Assembly: GCF_007830265.1 (NCBI RefSeq) | Contig: NZ_VLKE01000001.1 | Location: 5,208,001 to 5,272,000, forward strand | Direction: 5' to 3' | DNA length: 64,000 nt | Source: Micromonospora olivasterospora | GTDB taxonomy: Bacteria > Actinomycetota > Actinomycetes > Mycobacteriales > Micromonosporaceae | Shown here: positions 52,618 through 59,382 of the stretch, piece after piece | Numbering within the stretch: the first letter of the stretch is position 1 | Layout of the letters: every line of letters begins with the position of its first letter | The notes under the pieces: model-generated | The model's input: only the letters and a program-made list of their open reading frames with translations | Databases searched by the model: none | Told to the model about the DNA's origin: nothing | Position numbers and translations under genes: made by a program

Positions 52618-52854
52618 TCACGCCATCTGGCGGGCGCACCAGCGGGGGCCGAAGTCCAGGCCCGCCATCGGGGAGTCCTCCCGGTGCAGGAGGTTCTTCT
52701 CGGTCAGCATGTGCAGCGGCGCATGGACCTCCTCCGCGGACAGCCCCGACTCCTCGGCGATCATGTCGGGGTACGGGACCTGTCCCCGGGCCTCCAGCGC
52801 CGCCACCGCCTGGTACACCCGCTCCTCGACGTCCGACAGACGTACCTGCTGCAT
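52618..52854 (-). CDS. small winged-helix-like protein
   Basis: 78 residues: 'MQQVRLSDVEERVYQAVAAL' then 'PDMIAEESGLSAEEVHAPLH' and MLTEKNLLHREDSP, the helix-turn-helix plus wing order of MarR/ArsR-type DNA-binding folds. The strong ribosome-binding site GAGGAGGAGA precedes ATG 52854. It lies upstream of the MFS gene on the same strand (82 nt gap) and could regulate it, but that is inference from position. Confidence 0.7.
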   Translation of the reverse strand: MQQVRLSDVEERVYQAVAALEARGQVPYPDMIAEESGLSAEEVHAPLHMLTEKNLLHREDSPMAGLDFGPRWCARQMA

Positions 52855-52980
52855 CGCTCTCCTCCTCGGCGTGACCGCCCGCGAGGGGCGGATCTGCGCT
52901 GCGCGGTTACCCGCCGCCCCGGCGTTGATGCCCGCCCGATCGGGCGCTTCCGGCCCACGGCCGTGCCATAGGCTGCATCC

Positions 52981-53070
52981 GTGATCAACTGGGATCTGGT
53001 CGTCGTCGGCGGTGGACCCGCCGGGCTCTCCGCCGCCCACGTCGCGGCCTCCGCCGGGCTGCGCACCCGA
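52981..53070 (+). pseudogene. N-terminal fragment of an FAD-dependent (geranylgeranyl reductase-like) oxidoreductase
   Basis: GTG 52981 begins a perfect FAD-binding Rossmann start (WDLVVVGGGPAGLSAAHVAA) that breaks off after 30 residues at about 53070. The matching C-terminal fragment lies at about 54932-55347. Between them is a three-gene accessory segment. The middle of the enzyme is absent. Confidence 0.8.
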
Positions 53071-53071
53071 C

Positions 53072-53440
53072 ATGACTGCCGCCACGATCACCAAATTCGT
53101 CAGCCCCCGCAGCGTCGCCGCCCACTACTTCCGCCCCGGCGAGTTCGTCAACGCCTTCGCCGTGGTCCTCAAGCCCCGAGAGGTCCTGCCGACCGGCGCT
53201 GACGGCAAGTCCGAGGTGCTGTGCTCGGCCATCATCTTCGGCACCGAGGACGCCCTCGAAGCCGGCCGCCCGACGCACGTGCTCGCCGACACCATCGTCA
53301 ACACCAGCGTCGTCTACAAGCAGCTCGTCCGCACCTACGACCAGGGCGGCGTGCTCGCCGGCCGCGTCGGCCAGCTCGGCCGGATCAATCCCGAGATCAA
53401 CCTGCGAGACAGGTTCCTCACCTGGGCCAGGGCTCGGTGA
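53072..53440 (+). CDS. accessory-segment protein A, unknown function
   Basis: 122 residues, soluble: MTAATITKFVSPRSVAAHYF, 'EVLCSAIIFGTEDALEAGRP', 'HVLADTIVNTSVVYKQLVRT', NPEINLRDRFLTWARAR. I recognise no family. ATG 53072 abuts the junction with the broken oxidoreductase and has no ribosome-binding site of its own, so expression may need read-through from the old promoter, or a few N-terminal codons were lost. First of three co-directional genes in an inserted segment with less extreme GC bias than its surroundings. Confidence 0.6.
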   Translation: MTAATITKFVSPRSVAAHYFRPGEFVNAFAVVLKPREVLPTGADGKSEVLCSAIIFGTEDALEAGRPTHVLADTIVNTSVVYKQLVRTYDQGGVLAGRVGQLGRINPEINLRDRFLTWARAR

Positions 53441-53553
53441 GCCGCGACCACGCCCCGAGGGCGAGGGGGCCGCCCTCTCTGCCCCCTTCCCAACCCTCCC
53501 AGGCACTCCAGCAGGACAGATAGCGGACGCAGCGACAGCACGAAGGAGAAGTC

Positions 53554-54042
53554 ATGACCATCACCCTTGACCGATTGGTCACTCCCGCAGCAAACCCTCG
53601 GACCCTCGTCGACCCCACCACGTTCGGCAAGCTCGTCGAGCACTTCGCCGCCGACCAGCAGGTCACCCGTGCCTACGCGGAGCGCGCGGTCGAGCAGTGG
53701 CTCATCTTCCTCAAGGCGCACGCCGACAACGTCGACAACTCCGACTTCGGTATGCCGCTGCCGGACGGGTCCATCGGCCGGGTCGTGCCCACCCTGCCCA
53801 TCGACGCGGTGTGGCACTCCGCGCTGAAGCACACGGTGCCGTACCTCGCCGCCTGCGAACAGATCGCCGGCAGCTTCATCCACCACATCCCGATCCTGAC
53901 CGAGGGGATGATGGACGGCACCGCGAAGACCTTCACCCTCGCGGCGCTGCACCGCACCGGGTACCGGGTCGACATGGAATTCTGGACGGGCGAGGCGGAG
54001 TCCTGCTGCCCGCCGAACCCGCCGCAGCCGGGTATCGCTTAG
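53554..54042 (+). CDS. accessory-segment protein B, glycine-rich-domain-protein-like (GRDP/DUF1399-like) fold
   Basis: 162 residues. The core 'PTLPIDAVWHSALKHTVPYL' followed by ACEQIAGSFIHHIP matches the (I/V)D-x-x-WH ... Y-x-x-x-C ... G-x-F-(I/L)-H-H-x-P pattern of GRDP-like proteins, whose biochemical role I do not know. The C-terminus has a striking ESCCPPNPPQP ending. The ribosome-binding site gaaggagaag (about 53540) is good. It starts 113 nt after gene A and ends 20 nt before gene C, suggesting an operon. Confidence 0.6.
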   Translation: MTITLDRLVTPAANPRTLVDPTTFGKLVEHFAADQQVTRAYAERAVEQWLIFLKAHADNVDNSDFGMPLPDGSIGRVVPTLPIDAVWHSALKHTVPYLAACEQIAGSFIHHIPILTEGMMDGTAKTFTLAALHRTGYRVDMEFWTGEAESCCPPNPPQPGIA

Positions 54043-54062
54043 CAGGAGAGGAAAGATAACTG

Positions 54063-54830
54063 ATGCGCAGTGACTGGACCGCCCTACCCGAGGCCGTGAC
54101 AGCGGAGATTGCCGAACGAGTCGGCGGGGCCTTCGAGGTGGCTCCGGCCGCGAGTGGCGATCACGCGGAGATCGCCTCGACCGTCACCGGGCCGGACGCG
54201 AGGGTCTTCGTCAAGGCAGCTTCCGCTGGGCCGGGCGCCCAGTCACTGCGCTACGAGCTGTCGGCGACCAGGGCTGTCGACCGGCACCCGCCGGCAGTCC
54301 TGTGGCACTTCGAGCGCGACGGCTGGCTGGTGGTGGGGACCGAGCACCTTGACGGTCCCCACCCCGACCTCTCCCCGGGCAGCCCGGATCTCGAACTGCT
54401 CGCCGTGACGCTGAAGGAACTCCAGGAGACTCCGGCACAGGGTGGGCCGTGGTTCACCCCGGAGGGCCGGGTCGGATTCGGGCACCCGGCGATGGACGGG
54501 CGGATGCTCGTCCACTCCGACCTCAACCCGACCAACCTGATCGTGACCCAGGCCGCCCTGCGGATCGTTGACTGGGCGTGGGCGACTAAGGCCGCGTCGT
54601 GGGTCGAGCTGGCGCTGCTCGTCCAGTGGTTGATCGGCAGTGGCCACACCCCCGAGCAGGCGGAGAGGTGGTTGGCGCAGTTCCCCGCGTGGGACGCGGT
54701 TGGCCGGGAAGTCCTGGATGACTTTGCCGCGAAGAATGCAGCGAAATGGCTAGCCAAGTCCCGGCAGAGCACCGAGGCGTGGGTGCACGATCTCGCGGCG
54801 TGGGCGGGCGAGTGGGCGGCCCACCGTTAG
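54063..54830 (+). CDS. accessory-segment protein C, aminoglycoside phosphotransferase-like kinase
   Basis: 255 residues of the APH/choline-kinase fold. The N-lobe has 'ARVFVKAASAGPGAQSLRYE' (Lys for ATP). The catalytic loop is LVHSDLNPTNLIV (Asp, Asn) and the metal-binding Asp sits in LRIVDWAWA. The C-terminus is Trp/Ala-rich. It may phosphorylate a small molecule or protein; resistance is possible but not supported by close similarity to known APH enzymes. ATG 54063 follows aggagaggaaag. Confidence 0.75.
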   Translation: MRSDWTALPEAVTAEIAERVGGAFEVAPAASGDHAEIASTVTGPDARVFVKAASAGPGAQSLRYELSATRAVDRHPPAVLWHFERDGWLVVGTEHLDGPHPDLSPGSPDLELLAVTLKELQETPAQGGPWFTPEGRVGFGHPAMDGRMLVHSDLNPTNLIVTQAALRIVDWAWATKAASWVELALLVQWLIGSGHTPEQAERWLAQFPAWDAVGREVLDDFAAKNAAKWLAKSRQSTEAWVHDLAAWAGEWAAHR

Positions 54831-54846
54831 GCGAGCCCCGGCTCGC
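54831..54846 (+). terminator. short hairpin at the end of the accessory segment
   Basis: GCGAGCC (54831-54837), CC, GGCTCGC (54840-54846), directly after the kinase stop. Confidence 0.55.
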
Positions 54847-54918
54847 TCTGTTGGAGTCGGGCCTTCCTGCATCCAGGCCCTGAACAGGCAAAACTCTCTT
54901 CGACAGGGTGGGTGCATT

Positions 54919-55347
54919 TTGGGGTTGTTATCGAAGGGCGACAGGGTCACGGTGGGGGTGATCGCCGCCCGGGGCGAGGGGGAGCGGACCCGCGAGTACC
55001 TGCGTCGGTTCGTCGACCGGCTCGGCCTGTCCGGGGTGCGCTCCGGCGCGCTGGCGGGGGCGGCCGTCGTCGACGGCGACCTGGACGGCTACCGGCGATC
55101 GGTGGAGCGGAACCTGGTGCCCTCGATGCGGGCCGGGTACCGGCTGCTGGAGGTGTTCTCCCGGCGGCCCGACGTCTTCCACGCGCTGCTGGCCACCCCG
55201 CCCGGCTGGCGGATGTTCGTGCGCTTCTGCCAGGGTCGGGCGAGCTTCGAGGAGACGCTGACGCGGGCGCCGGTGCGGGCGGGCCTGGCACTGCTGGACC
55301 GGCTCCCGCCGGCGCGGCAGGTCCGCCGGCGGGTCGCCGTGGGCTGA
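54919..55347 (+). pseudogene. C-terminal fragment of the FAD-dependent oxidoreductase, with a further internal deletion
   Basis: From about 54932 the frame reads KGDRVTVGVIAARGEGERT, the late core of geranylgeranyl-reductase-like enzymes. It jumps at 'DRLGLSG/VRSGALAGAAV', where the usual second FAD motif (GDAAG) and following helix are missing, and finishes with 'RNLVPSMRAGYRLLEVFSRR' and 'RMFVRFCQGRASFEE' to stop 55347. It belongs with the fragment at 52981-53070. No product with activity is expected. Confidence 0.75.
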
Positions 55348-55411
55348 GCGTCCCCACGTACGCGCACGGGCCGCGGGTGTCGCCACCCACGGCCCGCCGG
55401 ACGGCGTCGCG

Positions 55412-57205
55412 TCAGAAGACCGGCACGCCCGCGCGCACCAGCTTCCAGTTGGGGACGTAGAAGTCGGCCGGGTCGATGACGCCCTTGGCCTGCGCCCAGT
55501 CGATCAGCAACTGGCGGATCTCCTGCTGCTGGTTGTAGACCTGGGTCTTGACGATGCCCGGGAAGTTGCCGCCGCCGCTGCGCCGGTAGTTGTTCACCGC
55601 GATCACGAACTGCGCGTCGTCGGCCACCGGGGTGTCGGTGCCCGGCAGGACCAGGCGGGTGATCCGCTGGCCGACCGGCCTGCTGATGTCGATGTCGTAG
55701 TCGAGCCCGGAGATGGTGTCGTTGTTGTAGTCCGGCACGGCCGGGTCGCTGATCGTCGCCGGGTCGACCGGGGCGCCCACCGCCAGGGTGGTGAAGTACT
55801 TCGCCGAGTACTCCAGGTACGCCCGCACCTCGGCGCCGGTGAGCACCACGGCCTCGAGGGTGTTGTCGAAGACGTAGAGCCCGGCCACGTCGCGGATGCG
55901 CACGTCACCGGCGGGGAAGACGGCCGTGCGGCTGAACGGCGCCGCGATCGACAGCACCGGCAGGCCCGCGTACGCCGTGCCGGCCAGCGCCTCGGTGACC
56001 ACCTCGGTCTGGACGTGGTTGATGAAGTCCAGGATCGGGGTGTCCCTGTACCGGGACTCGGCGGCCGACAGCTCCACGCTCGACTGGGCGACGACCTGGT
56101 TGACGTACGCGACGGTCTTGCCGTGCTGGCCGCGCACTGCCGCGAGCACCGCCGGGTCCTCGACCACGGTGTTGGTGTTCAGCATGCTGGCGCCCTTGCT
56201 GGCGACCTTCCAGCTGCCCCGCTCGCGGACGAGGGTGAAGTCCATCCGGGTCAGCCGCTGGCCCCACTTCGAGGGCTCGGACATCAGCACCTGGGCGCCG
56301 GTCCGCGTGTTGGTCACGAACTTCTCGACGACCTCGTTGTGCGCGTGGCCGAAGAGGATCGCGTCGATGCCGGGCACCTGCTCGGCGATCATCGTGCACG
56401 GGTTCTCGTTCGGCAGCTCCGGGCCGTAGCTGGAGGTGCCGCTGTCGCCGCCGTGCGCGGAGACGATGACGAGGTCGGCACCGCGCTCGCGCATGACCGG
56501 CACCCACTTGGCGGCGGTCTCGACCATGTCGGCGAAGATCAGCTTGCCCTCGACGTTGCCCTTGTCCCAGATCGCCACGCCGGGGTTGGTCAGGCCCAGG
56601 ATGCCGACCTTGAGCTTCGGCGCGCCCGGCCCGCCGAGGTCGACCTCCTTGATGACGTACGGCAGGTACGCCGGCTTGCCGGTGGCCTCGTTGATCGCGT
56701 TCGCGGCGAGGGCCGGGAAGCCGAGCTGGCCGATCCACCTGGCCAGCAGCGGCAGGCCGTAGTTGAACTCGTGGTTGCCCAGCGTGACGGCGTCGTACTT
56801 CAGCACGTTCATCGCGTTGGCCATCGGGTGCGTCTCACCGGTGACGGTGATCGGCTCCTGCTTGGCGTAGTACGTGGCCAGCGGCGTGCCCTGGATGGTG
56901 TCGCCGGCGTCGAGGACCAGGGTCGCCCTGCCCTTCCGCTCGGCGCGGATCTGGTTGACCAGGGTGGCCAGCTTCGCGACGCCGATGTCGTTGTGCCTGC
57001 TGTCGTCGTACTCGGCGTCCTTGTAGTAGTCCCAGTTGTAGACGTTGCCGTGGGTGTCCGAGGTGCCCAGGATCGTCAGGTCCCAGGTCTTCGGGCCCTT
57101 CGACGCGGCCGCCCGGGCGGGCGCGCCGGCGATCAGGGGGGCCGTCGCGGCGGCGGCCGTGACGGCCAGCACCTGGCGGCGCGAGGCGCCGGAGGAGGAG
57201 GTCAT
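55412..57205 (-). CDS. Tat-exported 5'-nucleotidase/UshA-like bifunctional metallophosphatase
   Basis: 597 residues. A twin-arginine signal (SRRQVLAVTAAAATAPLIAG) is followed by a calcineurin-type metallophosphatase: 'DLTILGTSDTHGNVYNWDYY', VLDAGDTIQGTPLA, TLGNHEFNYG, VIVSAHGGDSG, LFGHAHNEVVE. The C-terminal 5'-nucleotidase domain carries ISRPVGQRITRLVL and VNNYRRSGGGNFPGI. It hydrolyses nucleotides or 2',3'-cyclic nucleotides outside the cytoplasm for phosphate scavenging. ATG 57205 is preferred to ATG 57220, because GGAAAGG lies in range only for the former. Confidence 0.92.
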   Translation of the reverse strand: MTSSSGASRRQVLAVTAAAATAPLIAGAPARAAASKGPKTWDLTILGTSDTHGNVYNWDYYKDAEYDDSRHNDIGVAKLATLVNQIRAERKGRATLVLDAGDTIQGTPLATYYAKQEPITVTGETHPMANAMNVLKYDAVTLGNHEFNYGLPLLARWIGQLGFPALAANAINEATGKPAYLPYVIKEVDLGGPGAPKLKVGILGLTNPGVAIWDKGNVEGKLIFADMVETAAKWVPVMRERGADLVIVSAHGGDSGTSSYGPELPNENPCTMIAEQVPGIDAILFGHAHNEVVEKFVTNTRTGAQVLMSEPSKWGQRLTRMDFTLVRERGSWKVASKGASMLNTNTVVEDPAVLAAVRGQHGKTVAYVNQVVAQSSVELSAAESRYRDTPILDFINHVQTEVVTEALAGTAYAGLPVLSIAAPFSRTAVFPAGDVRIRDVAGLYVFDNTLEAVVLTGAEVRAYLEYSAKYFTTLAVGAPVDPATISDPAVPDYNNDTISGLDYDIDISRPVGQRITRLVLPGTDTPVADDAQFVIAVNNYRRSGGGNFPGIVKTQVYNQQQEIRQLLIDWAQAKGVIDPADFYVPNWKLVRAGVPVF

Positions 57206-57368
57206 GAGGAGCCTTTCCATGGGGGTATACGCGCCTCGTGGGCGCCGAGCGCACCATAACCAGCCGTGGTAACAGGTGCCACAGTGGCCCGCGGTGTTCC
57301 CCGCCGCGACCCGAGGTGTTCCCCGCCACGAGCGCCGGAGGACATCCGGGCGCAACTCCCCGTCCTGG

Positions 57369-58031
57369 TCAGCGGGGCCAGGCGGCGAGGCGGGCGCGGA
57401 GGCGGGCGACCTGGGACGGGTCCAGGCCGTACCGGGCGAAGCGACGGTCCGGCAGGCGGTCCAGGTAGCGGCCCGCGGCCCGGACGTCCTCCGGGTCGAG
57501 CGCCGGGTCCACCTGCCGGGCCAGGTCGAGCAGTTCCGCCACCGGGTAGTGCTCGAGGGCCGCCGCCACGTCGATGAAGTCGCGCACCTCGCGCCGGTTG
57601 ACCAGCGCGGCCGTCTTGTTCGCCACCAGGTCGCGCAGGTCCATCACCGGTCCGAGGTCCATCACCACCGGGCTGCGCCGCCGGTCGAGCCGGGCCAGGC
57701 TCAGCCGGATCTGCCGCGGCCCACGGCTGACCACGAAGTCCTTCATGTCCCGGTCGAACCCGGCGAACAGCTCGCCCAGGTCGCTGTCCGGGTCGGCGTC
57801 GGTCACCTGGAAGCCGGCGGCCTCCAGGGCCGCCCGGACACCCGTCGCCGCCGCCGCTGCCGCCCCCTCGACGTCCGCGAAGAGGTCCACGTCCTCGGTC
57901 GGGCGGAAGGTCAGCCCGTGCGCGGCCCAGGCGACCCCGCCGCCCAGCACGAACCGGTGCCGCCCCGCGACCGACAGGGCGACCCGGGCCACCTCGCGGT
58001 AGAAGTCGTCCGGCGGCGCGGCGCCGGTCAC
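57369..58031 (-). CDS. AbiEii/AbiGii-like nucleotidyltransferase (toxin-antitoxin type)
   Basis: 220 residues. Polymerase-beta-type nucleotidyltransferase motif: FVLGGGVAWAAHGLTFRPTEDVDLFAD at about 28-54, with the GG and the D-x-D metal pair, then the conserved 'DLGPVMDLRDLVANKTAALV' and 'RREVRDFIDVAAALEH' seen in AbiEii proteins. GTG 58031 overlaps the stop of the upstream small gene by 4 nt, so the two are coupled. Toxin function is inferred from family; MenT/AbiEii enzymes add nucleotides to tRNA ends. Confidence 0.78.
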   Translation of the reverse strand: MTGAAPPDDFYREVARVALSVAGRHRFVLGGGVAWAAHGLTFRPTEDVDLFADVEGAAAAAATGVRAALEAAGFQVTDADPDSDLGELFAGFDRDMKDFVVSRGPRQIRLSLARLDRRRSPVVMDLGPVMDLRDLVANKTAALVNRREVRDFIDVAAALEHYPVAELLDLARQVDPALDPEDVRAAGRYLDRLPDRRFARYGLDPSQVARLRARLAAWPR

Positions 58032-58369
58032 GCCGTACGCAGCTCGTCGTGCCGAAGCTCCCACGCCTCGCGGACCCCGCGGGGCAGGTTGAGCAGGCAC
58101 CACACCTGGCGCAGCAGGTGACCGTTGATCAGCTCGCGCAGGTCGTCCACGCGGGTCGTCTCGCGCAGTACGTTCTCGTACATCCAGAGCAGGTCGTCCG
58201 GGTCGGCCAGGTCGAAGGTGCGCTCCGCGTTCCACATCAGGCGTACGGGCAGTTCGACGATCCCCCGGGTCGGACCGGTCAGCTCGGTCAGGCTGGGGCT
58301 GACGACGGCGGGGCGGCCCGGGCGGGCCAGGAAGGCCACACCGGTCGAGGTGGGGGATACGCCCTGCAT
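58028..58369 (-). CDS. upstream partner of the nucleotidyltransferase, unknown
   Basis: 113 residues, soluble: 'GIVELPVRLMWNAERTFDLA', DPDDLLWMYENVLRETTRV, 'ELINGHLLRQVWCLLNLPRG', ending REAWELRHDELRTA. No recognised DNA-binding motif. ATG 58369 starts the conserved part; an in-frame ATG at 58438 would extend into the palindromic repeat and is less likely. The 4-nt overlap with the nucleotidyltransferase and the order suggest an antitoxin or cofactor protein. Confidence 0.65.
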   Translation of the reverse strand: MQGVSPTSTGVAFLARPGRPAVVSPSLTELTGPTRGIVELPVRLMWNAERTFDLADPDDLLWMYENVLRETTRVDDLRELINGHLLRQVWCLLNLPRGVREAWELRHDELRTA

Positions 58370-58426
58370 CCTGTCAGGGTAACGCCTGGTCGGGGCCGCG
58401 GGTGGTTGCGGCCGGGTGGGGTGCTC

Positions 58427-58500
58427 GATCGACTTCATGTCGGCGACATCGGGGCGTCCGAGCCGCCGGATGGCCCCATGGCGGCGACATGGAGTGGATC
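58427..58500. repeat. dispersed palindromic repeat, copy 2
   Basis: 74 nt bounded by GATC, left arm with CATGTCGGCGACATCGGGG, right arm with CCATGGCGGCGACATGGAG. It shares the layout and most bases with copy 1 (51030-51104). It sits directly upstream of the toxin-like pair. Confidence 0.8.
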
Positions 58501-58660
58501 ACCTGCTCCGGATGCGCCGATTCACACTGAATGTCCGGTTCGCAGGCGGTGATCTCGATTGCTACCAGCCTGCAGGAGTCGAAGCTGGAGAACCTGGGCA
58601 CCTGGGTGACGCGAACGACCACGACTCGTTGGGCCTGTTCCAGCAGCGCAGAATGAGGGC

Positions 58661-59083
58661 GTGGGCGCGGTGGGGGAATGGTGGGAGCGGACCGGGGTGG
58701 TCGTGCTCCCCGGCGGGGCGTCGGTACGCGGCCGACGGATCGGCGATCCGGCCACGCCGGCCGACTTCGCCCTGCTGCTGGCGCCCGGGCCTGAGCCGGC
58801 GTGGGCGCACCGGCGCGTGCGCTGGCCGGACTTCCTGCTGCCGCTGGACCGGGCCGACGCCCTGGACGCCCTCGGCGAGGCGCTGCGCCGGGCGTACGCC
58901 GGAGAGCGGGTGGAGGTGGCCTGCCGCGGCGGTGTCGGCCGCACCGGAACCGCCCTCGCGGCGCTCGCCGTGCTCGACGGGCTGCCAGCCGAGCGGGCGG
59001 TCGGATGGGTGCGCGAGCACTACCACCCGCGCGCGGTGGAGACCCCGTGGCAGCGGCGCTGGCTACGGCGGCTGCCGCGCTGA
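58661..59083 (+). CDS. dual-specificity/tyrosine phosphatase-like protein
   Basis: 140 residues, a minimal cysteine-phosphatase domain: P-loop CRGGVGRTGTAL with Cys88 and Arg94, preceded by 'FLLPLDRADALDALGEALRR' and followed by VREHYHPRAVETPWQRRW. Single-domain actinobacterial proteins of this kind lack a clear substrate. GTG 58661 is the first start with the full domain; a general-acid Asp is plausibly D57 or D63. Confidence 0.8.
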   Translation: MGAVGEWWERTGVVVLPGGASVRGRRIGDPATPADFALLLAPGPEPAWAHRRVRWPDFLLPLDRADALDALGEALRRAYAGERVEVACRGGVGRTGTALAALAVLDGLPAERAVGWVREHYHPRAVETPWQRRWLRRLPR

Positions 59084-59136
59084 CCGCTGCCCCGACACTC
59101 CGGGCCCGCGGCGACCGCCGCCCGATGCTGCGCCCG

Positions 59137-59260
59137 TCAGCGGGCGACGTACTCCCGCAGGTGGATGGCGGTGAGGGTGTCGCCGTGCGCGACGAGGTCG
59201 GCCGGGGTGCCGGTGAAGACGACCCGGCCGCCGTCGTGGCCCGCGCCGGGGCTGCTGACG
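59137..59260 (-). pseudogene. C-terminal scrap of a UvrA-like/ABC-type excinuclease protein
   Basis: Minus-strand reading gives GAGHDGGRVVFTGTPADL then 'VAHGDTLTAIHLREYVAR' and a stop, the last about 37 residues of UvrA-like (DrrC-type) proteins, with nothing of the family upstream. Too short to fold. Confidence 0.65.
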
Positions 59261-59329
59261 CCGATCGCCCTCCTGGCGCTCCTGGCCGGGCGGCGACTGG
59301 CGGTCCGGGGCCGGCGTCGGCCGCGGTGA
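59254..59329 (+). pseudogene. possible C-terminal membrane-protein scrap
   Basis: The plus strand reads GLLTPIALLALLAGRRLAV followed by an Arg-rich end and TGA at 59327-59329: one hydrophobic helix and a positive tail, as at the end of a membrane protein. No start or upstream homology is visible. Confidence 0.3.
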
Positions 59330-59382
59330 GCCCCGGCGGTCGGTGCCGGTCCGCGCCGTTCATGCCCGTTAGGGTGCTGCCC

